Position numbers and translations under genes: made by a program. Below are positions 10,928 through 19,913 of a stretch of DNA of 64,000 nt, one piece after another (position 1 is the first letter of the stretch; every line of letters starts with the position of its first letter). The notes beneath the pieces were generated by a model. It saw nothing but the letters and a program-made list of their open reading frames with translations. It searched no databases and had not been told where the DNA came from. Source of the stretch: Mytilisepta virgata (taxonomy: Eukaryota; Mollusca; Bivalvia; Mytilida; Mytilidae); assembly GCA_028015205.1 (NCBI GenBank), contig CM051519.1, forward strand, positions 86,635,539 through 86,699,538. Reading direction: 5' to 3'.

Positions 10928-12628
10928 TTAATTCAACACAAAATCCTTTAAATACGATGGTGCTTTTCTTATTCTCTTCGGATAGCGTGGTTCTATTTGT
11001 TCAGTCAAGTTTGACGGTTTCTCGATTTCTGGTTGTTTGGTCTCAGGAGTACTTATCGGTATAGTTATTTCTGGCTCAAAGAAATCACTGTCATTGTCAC
11101 ATTTTTCTTCACTTTCGTTGTTTGTGCAATCGAAATTTCGTATTCTGATGTGGTCAATATGTCTCCGAATGACACGTCCATCTGGCAATTTGATATGAAA
11201 TGAAAGTGGTCCTGATTGTTTTATAACTTCTCCCGGAATCCATTTAATCTTTGAACCAATTGCGAAATTTCGGGCAAATACTCCCTGTCCTACAGTAATT
11301 TGTCTGTTCACAGATTTCTTGTCGTGATAGTGTTTTTGTTTTTGTTGTCTCTCCTGAACTCGCTTCTCTATTTTTTGGAAAAACTAAATCTAGACGTGAC
11401 TTGAGTTTCCTTTTCATAAGCAGTTCTGATGGTGCCAATCCTGTCGTTGTTTGTGGCGTTATACGGTAGTTGAAAAGAAAACAGTTCAACTTTTCCTGGA
11501 CAGTTCCTTCTTTAATTTTCTTCATACCTTCTTTGAAACTTTGAACTGTTCGTTCAGCACAACCATTGCTAGCTGGATGCCACGGCGCGGAAGTGAGATG
11601 TTCAATTCCAATTGAAGTTACATAATCGGCGAATTCCTAACTAGTAAATGCGGCTCCATTATCACTGATAATGAGATCACATAATCCATGCGTTGCAAAC
11701 GTTTGTTGAAGTTTTGCAATCGTAGCTTCGGATGTTTTAGAATTCATGACGTGTATGTCCATCCATTTTGAATACGCATCAACCATAACTAGAAATGATT
11801 TGTTCATGAATGGTCCTGCAAAGTATGTATTCTTGACCACGGATGGCTCGGATATTCCCACGAATGTAACGGTGCTTCTGTTGGTAATTTTCGGTTTTCC
11901 TGACAACTGTAACAATTAACTACAGTTAATTCCAAGTCATTGTCCATTCCCGGCCACCATATATAGCTTCTTGCTAAACTTTTCATTCTAGTAATCCCTG
12001 GATGTCCTTGGTGTAATTCATTTAACATGGCCTCACGCCCTGGTTGCGGTATAATTACTCTTCCACCCCACAATATGCACCCGTCCTGACTACACGGTTT
12101 ATTTTTTCGACTATAATACGGTCTTATATCTTCACCGGGACATTTTGACGGCCACCCATTCAAAATGTATCTAAGCACCATTGACAGTATTGTGTCCTTA
12201 CGTGTCCACTTTTGAATCTGTTTACCGTCAAATGGCGTAGTGGCTAAATGTTCCATTAATAATATTGTATCACCTGGCGTTGGTGTCTTTTCATTGTTTG
12301 TTTTCAGCGGTAGTCTACTTAGTCCATCCGTATTACCATTCAGACTCCCTTCTTTGTATACAATCATATACTCATATGCAGCTAAAGTCAGTGTCCATCT
12401 TTGAATTTGAGATGCGGCCATTGTCGGTATAGGTTTATCTTCTCGAAATAAACCTATGAGCGGCTTGTGATCGGTTATGATTGTAACGGGGTGTCCATAC
12501 AAATATTGATGAAATTTCTTGATACCAAATATTATGGCCAGACTCCTTTTCAAGAACGGAATAATTCTTCTCGGCTGATGTAAGTGTTCGAGATGTATAA
12601 GCTATTGGTTTGTCACTGCCGTCGTCTA
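10928..12628 (-). pseudogene. pol: pol remnant: RNase H, integrase and C-terminal region
   Basis: In transcription order: RNase H start (SDKPIAYTSRTLTSAEKNYS, then TDHKPLIGLF), an H2C2 zinc-binding region (HQGHPGITRMKSLARSYIWW followed by CYSC) and the integrase core. The core shows Asp in FLVMVDAYSKW, Asp in DNGAAF, and the WHPASNGCAER region with its Glu further on. A small beta-rich C-terminal part with HIDHIRIRN and an end APSYLKDFVLN follow. This order and these motifs are of the Ty3/gypsy type found in invertebrate elements. Frameshifts lie near 12550, 11870, 11390 and 11310, and an in-frame stop is at 11637. Protease and the catalytic part of reverse transcriptase are missing, so it cannot act on its own. 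Confidence 0.85.
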
Positions 12629-13259
12629 AGTGATTTCCTCCACACCGGTAACAATCTCCTTGTTTTGAATTTCCAGAGATGTTTCTTGTGTACGATTTTG
12701 AAACTTTGTTGACTTGTTTCTGAATTGTTGCATTTGTCCCACTCGCCTGGATGTCTTGTGCGTTCTTCTCAGCAGTCTCCATAGCGGTAGCACTTTCCAA
12801 TGCCTTGTCAAATGTTAAATTCGGCTCTGATAACAGCCTCCTCTGTATGCGATCACTCTTTATTCCGACGACTAACCTGTCTCGTAACATCGCATTTAAC
12901 GTGTCACCATTACAGTGTTCTGTCAGACTTCTTAGTGCTGAAACAAATGTCCTCACTGACTCATCGCTGTGTCTTGTTCTACTGTTAAATTTGAATCTTT
13001 GAATTATTTCTGATGGTAATGGATCTCGGTGGTTTTTCACTAATTTCGTTAAATCGGCAAGTGATTTAGTTCCTGGTTTGGCTGGTGCTAATATATCCCT
13101 TATTATTTTGTAGATATTCTTCCCACATACATTCAAGAAAATATATCTTTTCTGGTCTTCATCGTCTATTTCATTAGCGTTAAAATAATGTTCCATTCGT
13201 TCTACATACTGTACCCAATCTTCGGATTCAAAAGAGTCTAATTTCCCGTAAGTCGGCAC
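12629..13259 (-). pseudogene. gag: gag remnant, capsid region and truncated zinc knuckle
   Basis: Starts MPTYGKLDSFESEDWVQYVE just inside the 5' LTR and runs open for about 210 codons through a capsid-like helical region (RDPLPSEIIQRFKFNSRTR, FVSALRSLTEHC) to a basic stretch and CYRCGGNH. The last Cys of this CCHC knuckle is lost because the reading frame jumps straight into RNase H of pol. The ORF itself has no break before that junction, in contrast to pol. Confidence 0.85.
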
Positions 13260-13304
13260 TGTTACATGTAGAAATTCACATTTATTTTAATATTCTAGTT
13301 TTCC

Positions 13305-13318
13305 TCGTCGCCAAAATG
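13305..13318 (-). other. Probable primer-binding site
   Basis: On the minus strand the sequence right after the 5' LTR reads TTTTGGCGACGAGG. A TGG start close to the LTR is typical of tRNA-primed elements. The tRNA cannot be named from this alone. Confidence 0.45.
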
Positions 13319-13548
13319 TGTAATATATTTGCTTGTTTATAATAATACAATCCAGTTTCTATAACTAATTTATTAACAAGTACATCGTTTGATGGTCAGA
13401 CTACAGAATGACAATATGTATATAAGAACTTCAAAACTCTTAAGTTGTGTTTATTTAAGAACGTGCAGACATGGGAAAGTTGATGATCTGTCAATTATAA
13501 TGACTGTAACAGATGCTACGATAATAAAGTGCAGTGAACTCTATAACA
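13319..13548 (-). repeat. 5' LTR of the gypsy-type element, 230 bp
   Basis: Same sequence as the LTR at 5981 with two substitutions and 12 extra bases (ATTTATTAACAA area, about 13367-13380). Contains AATAAAG and TG...CA ends. Followed by the target duplication CACCT. Confidence 0.9.
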
Positions 13549-13612
13549 CACCTCATGTTTATTAAACCGTCGGGCTACTTCCTCCTATTTAATAAACATG
13601 AGGTGAATTACC
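13549..13612. repeat. Right piece of the palindromic MITE split by the LTR element
   Basis: CCTCATGTTTATTAAA and its complement TTTAATAAACATGAGG enclose an 18-20-bp loop, and AGGTGAATTACC pairs with 5968-5980. Rejoining across the retrotransposon, counting CACCT once, gives a continuous hairpin element of about 70 bp. Confidence 0.75.
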
Positions 13613-14557
13613 AATACATATTTTAATAAAGGTATGCAATCACACGTGTATGTTCACATGGAATACGTGGTGATGTTTTTTTTTTTTTCATCAAATGGTC
13701 ATGTTGTTATTCAATGTCCAACGCAGACCCATATAATACCTATATTATTATCACACTGTCTCGTTGCAGATAATTTGTGCTTTTAGCAATCACTATCCAG
13801 TCTCCCAGAGTAGCAAGCATCTTCCATGTGTCTTCCGTTCTCGTCGTTTTCCTGAAACTTCACCCCAACCACACCCATCCTCATAACTTTCTTTCAGTTT
13901 GAATGAATATTACAGGTATTTGATTGTTCATGTATGAAATTATAATAAAAAATTGATTTTTAATTCTTTGGAATTTTTATGGAAAAATATATGCTAGCGA
14001 GCGAAAATTTATTTTTTTATTTTCTTGAGGATTAGTTTTTTCAGGCAAAGATCAAATTTACTTACGGTAAAAAAAATGTTTAACTTAAATATTGCAAAAA
14101 ATTTTATGAGCGGGCGAACACTTTTTATTTTTGATTTGTCGAAAAAATAAAGAATTTCGGGCAAAAAATGATTTGTCTTAAAATTTACAGAGTCCGAAAA
14201 TCGGAGCTGCGAAATCCAAAGAACTAAATCAATTTGGTGTGGCACTGACTTTTGTTTATAGTTGAGATTTCAGTGATGGTATGATGTCAACATGTCATTT
14301 TGATAATAGGCAATGGTGGGCGATGTAGTGCTGTTGGATTTTTTTTTTATGAAAAATAAATTATGCTTCTCCCGCAATGACAGCTCATTCCTATTACATG
14401 TTTGGGTTATATTGATAAATAATTCATGAATGACCGTTGAGTTGTACAATCACTGTTTTATCGTCAGGTCATCTATAATATCTTACATCTTAATCAGCAA
14501 ACAATATCTCACAATCGTCGATATAAAATGTGTTATGATAAATAGAATATTTTCGAC
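13613..14557. other. Upstream region of the first CYYR1-like gene
   Basis: AT-rich, no coding sequence recognised. Core promoter elements cannot be picked out with confidence. Confidence 0.4.
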
Positions 14558-14594
14558 ATGATGGAACAAATTATTCTCCTTTCATCCTTTGTTG
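14558..14594 (+). CDS. CYYR1-like copy 1, exon 1 (signal peptide)
   Basis: Two adjacent ATGs (14558, 14561) followed by a hydrophobic stretch; donor TTG|GTAAGT. Ends in phase 1. Confidence 0.75.
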
Positions 14595-16919
14595 GTAAGT
14601 TTAATTGATTTCAAACAAAATAGAATGAGAATAATATTAAACAACAAAAATATTTTCTCAGTTGCAATAAAAACAAATTTTAAAATAGTACATGTAGAAG
14701 AAACGCAAGGCTAAATTGCTCCACTAACAAAAGCCTAAATCATTTACATTATATTTACATTTACATTAATCTTTCAACAAATAGTCTAGGGTTATAATTA
14801 TTAGAATGGGTGCGTCAAGTGTAATCAATTTGTAAATATATACTTAAAACTAACAGGACCCAAGGAAAGTCAAAAAACGACACAACAACCAATAAACATG
14901 ATAAACAATTAAAATCACACAAATCCTCTTGTTGATTTAAGTCCACGATGATAACCATTTCATTTAAGCTCAAAGAACGACTCAAAATGTTCTTGAGCAG
15001 TTTCAAATAAAAAACGGTTTTAAAAAGATGATCTAAGAAAGTTAAACCTAGGAGTATTTCCCAATCATAATTTTGTTTGTTTTTATAGATACATTAGTAT
15101 GTCAGTTATCTACATGTACCCATGTATTAATACAAGTCTGTTACTAGTAATTATTTTAGCAGTTTGGTTGTATATTGTTCACAATGTCTTGGCTTGTCAA
15201 AGTGTTGGGTGACTAGCTATCGTCCCTAAAGAAGGTTAATTAAAAAATGCTTATTGTACACAGGGAACAAAGGAATATGACAGTTATTCTACTTCACAAT
15301 AGTCCTCATGTTTTCCTCTAAGTACTACGTAAGAGATATGAGTTATCACAGTACATCTGTATTTTTTTCGCACTGGAACCAAATTAAGATTTCTTTAAAA
15401 TTTACCAGCAAATAAGTCCAAGGAATATTCAAAACTGTGTCATTTTTATCACATTGTGAACAATTTTAAGAACCATTTTTCTACATCCTTCTATACGCCC
15501 CCCCCCTCCCAAAGAAGTGCCTTCTCCCTATAAACCTTATTCTTTTAGACAAAATTTATATTATGGTATTACTGGGCACCTGTGATGGATCACGGGAGCT
15601 CAACCCACGGAGCTGCCTAGCGCGTCCCCAGTTGGAAATGTCAGGTCATAAAACGCGGAAATCCTGACCGTTGACCAAAGTGGGTAACTTGTTTGAAGAA
15701 TACCACGCTCCCTGCACGCTAAAGACCCCTTCTGTGGTTTTCGAAAAAAGAGTAGGCTGATGACCGCTACAGAAGGCTATATTACCCGACCATTTCCTCT
15801 TTGTGTCCCGTCCGACCCATATTTGTATTGTTTGATAAATTGAACTAGTTCTCGTACTGAAAAAGCAAGAATTATTTCCAGTGGACGTCAAGCAAACAAT
15901 CCATCAATAATATGGTATTATCCCTTTAGCTGTTAACGCTGGATCCTGTTACTACAGTAAAATAGGAGATGGTATATACTACACATTGTACGAGTACTGT
16001 CTTACTGGATGTTGTGGAGCCCGTTGTTATGGCTGCAGGAAACACTGCTGTAACGATACAGGGGCCAAGGTCGGAATTGTAATATCCGTAGTGGTATTTA
16101 TAGCTGTATTGGTTGCTGTCTGCTTCTACAGGAGGCGAATAAGACGAAGAAGAATGTATGAGCTAATATCTCCTGGACGTGGTATGTTTTTACAAAACAC
16201 CGCAATATTAAGTTATTACCATTTCAGTGAATTTCTGTAATATTTCTAAATCACATTAGAGAAAATTTCTTCTTCATGAAGCTACAGTAAAACCGCTCAA
16301 TTCATTTATATAAATTATTGTTGCATAGTATGATCAGAACAAGTGTTTATTATTATCATTAATATTAATATTATTAATATTATTATTATTGTGTAAATTG
16401 TTGATTATGATTAAAGTTGTTATCTCACGGCTCTCCCCTCGAATAAAACAGATTTGCTGTATGTGAATTTAGCAAAAACATGTGCTTTACATTGAAAGCC
16501 TCACATTGACTTCGAGATGAAGATCTACTATGTATCGACACTATAATAATCGTTATTGCCTCGATTCCGGTCATAGTGAGCCGCTTACAGTCCATATTTA
16601 CATATTAATCAAAACAATAATACCTGCATTCTCTCAAGTTTTTTAGTTCATCATTTGCAATCATTTATAATATGTGTAATCTTTTTTTGCAGAAGAAAAT
16701 GACAGATTGATTCCACCGCCTGCACCAAACGCAGCACCCCAATACACAAATGCAACCGGAAACAATTCTGTGTATCCCGCAAGCCAATATCCAAATCAAA
16801 TTCCGGGTATTCAGAATTTAAACCAAGACAACGAATATATCCATCCAGGAAAACAATATCCCACAACTGAAAGTCAATATCCCGAGCCAAATGCTCCACC
16901 AAAAATGCAAATAACATAA
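14558..16919 (+). CDS. CYYR1-like cysteine-rich single-pass membrane protein, copy 1 (171 aa, three exons)
   Basis: Exons 14558-14594, 15930-16181 and 16693-16919; both junctions are phase 1 and the frame stays open to TAA. The product starts with a signal peptide (MMEQIILLSSFVAVNA), then a short extracellular part with eight cysteines beginning GSCYY and holding EYCLTGCCG and HCCND. One membrane segment (VGIVISVVVFIAVLVAVCFY) is followed by a strongly basic stop-transfer RRRIRRRR and a proline/glutamine/asparagine-rich cytoplasmic tail. This order matches the CYYR1 (cysteine and tyrosine-rich protein 1) family, related to Shisa/WBP1-type proteins. Its function is poorly known; adaptor or trafficking roles are inferred for relatives. 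A paralogue with the same exon plan lies 3 kb downstream. Homology is by pattern only, so the family name is probable and not proven. Confidence 0.8.
15562..15920. mobile_element. Short insertion with 10-bp target duplication beside the exon 2 acceptor
   Basis: TATGGTATTA occurs at 15562-15571 and again at 15911-15920, bounding a 339-bp GC-richer insert (15572-15910). The right duplicate ends only 9 bases before exon 2, so it lies inside the acceptor region. Duplication length fits a retroposed element such as a SINE, though no clear tRNA-like promoter box is seen. The insert contains an open minus-strand frame of 81 codons (15646-15891) of unknown meaning. Confidence 0.6.
15930..16181 (+). 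CDS. CYYR1-like copy 1, exon 2 (Cys-rich domain and membrane segment)
   Basis: Acceptor CCCTTTAG|C, donor CGTG|GTATGT; 252 nt, phase 1 to phase 1. Encodes all eight extracellular cysteines and the membrane helix. Confidence 0.85.
16693..16919 (+). CDS. CYYR1-like copy 1, exon 3 (proline-rich tail)
   Basis: Acceptor TTTTTTTGCAG|A; reads EENDRLIPPPAPNAAPQY and further repeats of QYP until TAA. Low-complexity cytoplasmic tail. Confidence 0.8.
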
Positions 16920-17670
16920 TAACATTATCTTTTATGTTTGTTTTGTACTTAGTTTTGTTTCTGTAAATACACGATATATGTGCGACCTAGAAAGTGAAAA
17001 AAACAAAGAAAACCTTAATTTATGTTTAGATATTTTCTGAAAGCTGTGGCATAGCAGAAATGGCGGGAAAGGTGATAATTTATTTAGTGCATTTTGTCTG
17101 ACATTCTACATGGTATTTTGAATTTTCCTTTTTCTAATTGAGTTTATATAGTGAATTATAAAACAAATTCTGCAAACCTACACTTAGCCTCATCATAAGA
17201 ATTATATTTAAAAAAAAATTCAGACCCCTAGGAACAATGCCCAGAGAAGAGAATACAAATTTCAAAAGTTCACATAATGTGAGTCATGAAATTTTTTGTT
17301 TAAACATATTTATTTGCTAATATGACCAAAGGGATTGGACACAAGTTTTTCCAACACTATGAAAGTCCTCTCCCATTACAATTAATGATAACTTACAATT
17401 TGCATAATGACGACAATAATACATATTTAACAAAAAGGTGTAAGAATAATGAATAGACAAAAAGTGATGAAAATAATACGGAAAAAAACAGACAAACATA
17501 CATAGACATAAATAATAAGAACACATAATGAAACAAAAATAAAGATAAAGTCATGAAATGGTATCAGCTCTTTTTTTACAGTATTTCACAGACCGTATTT
17601 CACCATTACTGGACATCACGAAATATACATTTTCATCAATAATTTCTCCTAGAGCATATATATATATATA
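16920..17670. other. Region downstream of CYYR1-like copy 1
   Basis: AT-rich 3' flank without a canonical AATAAA close to the stop; nothing else recognised. Confidence 0.4.
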
Positions 17671-18008
17671 TGGCAAGCCGTTTTTTACTATTTATTCTAA
17701 CTTCAAGATAACTCATATAATAAATATAAGATATCTTGTATAATCCAGTTTTTATAAGATATCTTATATACTTTTTTAAGATATCTCATATATTTTATAA
17801 GATATCTTATATAGTTTATAAGATATTTCATATAGTTTATAAGATATCTCATGTAATTTATAAGATATAAAGAAAATTATATGAGATATCTTATAAATTA
17901 TATGAGATATCTTATAAACTATATAAGATATCTTATAAACTATATGAGATATCTTATAAAGTTTATTAGATATCTTGAAGTTAGAATAAATAGTAAAACG
18001 GCTAGCCA
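17671..18008. repeat. Foldback element whose arms are made of a 20-bp subrepeat
   Basis: Ends TGGCAAGCCGTTTTT / AAACGGCTAGCCA are inverted, with TTTATTCTAACTTCAAGATA next inside. The rest of each arm consists of repeated AAGATATCTTATATA-type units, themselves palindromic around GATATC. Flanked by TA microsatellite. Confidence 0.8.
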
Positions 18009-18739
18009 TATATATACCTATTGCCAAACTATGATACAGACGACTCTAATAGTACCGCTAATAAACCCAGTTTCATGTATCCATCTTTAATGGTTTAAAA
18101 ACGAGTTCTTTGAAATTTGGTTGTTTTATCATTTCCCGGCGGCTCCCATGGGCTACGGTCCTCATGGAAAGTAAGAAATTCTAAAACCATTATTCATTAT
18201 ATGAATTACAATAAACGCACATGTATAAATAATAAACAGATTATTTTATATAAGATATCAGTTGTTGCATATTGCAAAATTCACTTTTTCCTCATAATTT
18301 TGCACCTAAATTTTCAGTTTTTGCAGTTCCGCTTACAAAGTTTTAAGATGCTGTTTTTTTAAAGTGTTTTGGACACTGATATGCGTATGTATGGGCTGGC
18401 GGACCAAAAAAACGTAGGAGGTAAAACCCTTCGAGAGAGATTTATGAAACTAATAAGTCATGACGTATTGTCAAGGTATAGTTTTACTTTTGATATATTT
18501 AATACATTTTGATATCTATCATTAAAAACTTTTAAGAACTAGATTTTGGGGAAGATCAGCTACTTTTTAAAACAAATTTAAAATCCATGCAGAATCTGAA
18601 CTTTTGGAAGCAGCTTTGTAAAGCTGTCATTAGAACTCCGAAAATCAGGTCCATGTTGGACTAGCTCTACTCTATCTTTTTTAATTATACATATACTTTT
18701 TGGTGTTGTTTTGTACTGTTTTTTGGTTTGTTTGATGGC
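18009..18739. other. Intergenic, nothing recognised
   Basis: No supportable gene or repeat border. Confidence 0.4.
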
Positions 18740-18980
18740 AGTAGTAGGATTTGTGGAAGTGACGTCACCGGAGGCGGAAGTCACGTGATCGGAACTGGAA
18801 GTGCCCGGAAGTTTACCGCCATTTGTTTACGGAAGTTACGTCAGTCACTAGCTGAGACCCGGATGTGTCGTCTGCACATGTGTGACCGGACCAGGAAGTA
18901 GTAGAATTTCCCGCAATTTCCCATTATTTGTTTACGGAAGTGACGTTAGTCACGTGCTGGACCTGGATGTGCTATGCTTG
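18740..18980. promoter_or_regulatory. Cluster of CRE, E-box and ETS-type sites in a tandem duplication
   Basis: Contains TGACGTCA (18760), CACGTG (18782 and 18951), CCGGAAGT (18805) and several further GGAAGT/TGACGT variants. A block with TTTGTTTACGGAAGTKACGT is repeated about 105 bp apart (18821 and 18926). It lies about 0.9 kb upstream of the second CYYR1-like gene. Promoter function is inference. Confidence 0.45.
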
Positions 18981-19259
18981 ACTGATTATGTCCCCTTCTT
19001 CCCGTGCTTCTCGGTCGTCTCTGGGTCTTTCATCGGTCTGTATAGGGTAAGGGTCTCGCATCGAGTCTCTAAGGACTGATACTCTCACTGTTATGTCGAA
19101 GTCAGAGGGTAATCGAAGTACAGAGAAGTGATTGGATTATCTCCCCTTATCCCGCTCTTTTCATTTGCGTGTGATGTTTTCTGTGAGGTCTAAAGGTAGG
19201 ATTGGGTTATGTCCCAATACCTCCAAGTGATGCTGTCACCATTAGATCAATGGAGGGGT

Positions 19260-19540
19260 GTCCTTAGCAACCGTCTTAGCAATGGTGGTCCATTTCATTG
19301 CTCTATGATGCACTTCATTTCTCTTCTCTTGCTCCATGCCGCTCTTCGCTGCTCCTGGCTGATCATCGCTACTCATGACCTTACTCGCGTGCTCATTTTT
19401 GTTTTTTGGTGCTACTTGTCACTGTTTTCGCTGCTGCTGGTCCTGCTGCTTGTTGATGTTTGTCATCACTGCTCTTCTCTTGCTCATCGCTGTTTTTCTC
19501 TTGCTTTTTGCTGTTCATCGCTACTCATGACTATCACCAC
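19260..19540. repeat. GCT-rich degenerate repeats
   Basis: CTCTTGCTCATCGCTG, TCATCGCTACTCATGAC and similar phrases recur. The open frame over this part is a by-product of the repeats. Confidence 0.5.
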
Positions 19541-19879
19541 AATATAATTTTTAGGGCAACCATTCGGAGAACAAATACCCCAATTTCATGTTTCACCGGA
19601 AGTGTTATGAACTACTAGTACAGTGTATTTCTGTCACGTATAACGACACAATTTCCTTCTTTTCTTCATCTTTTTAAATATCTGTGTTATTTTTATTTAA
19701 TAAAGAAAAAAGGAAACAGTTACTAACATTTTATAACTATACTTAGAACTACGTCACTTGAAACAAGGAAAATTATAACAAACTGAATACGAAAGCCAGG
19801 AATAAAAAAATAAAACATTGAAAGATGGTTTCACTTTCCGGATTGAATGTGACACAGAGTATAATATTAGAAAATCAAC

Positions 19880-19913
19880 ATGGAAAAGCTCATCATTTTA
19901 GGCCTATTTCTAC
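19880..19913 (+). CDS. CYYR1-like copy 2, exon 1 (signal peptide)
   Basis: ATG then hydrophobic codons; donor CTAC|GTGAGT; phase 1. Confidence 0.7.

Larger units (their letters stand above)
5981..13548 (-). mobile_element. Ty3/gypsy-type LTR retrotransposon, defective, with nested transposon
   Basis: Two LTRs beginning TGTAATATA and ending TATAACA bound the element, flanked by a perfect 5-bp target duplication CACCT (5976-5980 and 13549-13553). Gag and pol run on the minus strand from about 13.26 kb down to 10.93 kb. Inside its 3' untranslated part sits a 4.4-kb Tc1/mariner-like transposon. Without that insert the element would be about 3.2 kb, far shorter than a complete element of this class. 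The gap is explained by an internal deletion that removed the end of gag, protease and most of reverse transcriptase. A TGG primer-binding-like start (TTTTGGCGACGAGG on the minus strand) follows the 5' LTR at about 13305-13318, and a purine run lies next to the other LTR at about 6199-6213. Confidence 0.9.

Noticed and set aside
14009..14245. 78-codon minus-strand frame upstream of CYYR1-like copy 1
   Set aside because: Lys/Phe/Ile-rich chance frame in AT-rich DNA.
15646..15891. 81-codon minus-strand frame in the insert beside CYYR1-like exon 2
   Set aside because: Looks coding-like in composition but matches no family I know and has no splice or start support; kept only as a note in the insertion entry.
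19209..19547. 112-codon Leu/Ser/Cys-rich frame
   Set aside because: Arises from GCT/CTC-rich degenerate repeats; no start context or domain.
19545..19570. GGGCAACCATTCGG resembling the foldback end at 2326
   Set aside because: Only about 14 bases with mismatches and no partner end nearby.
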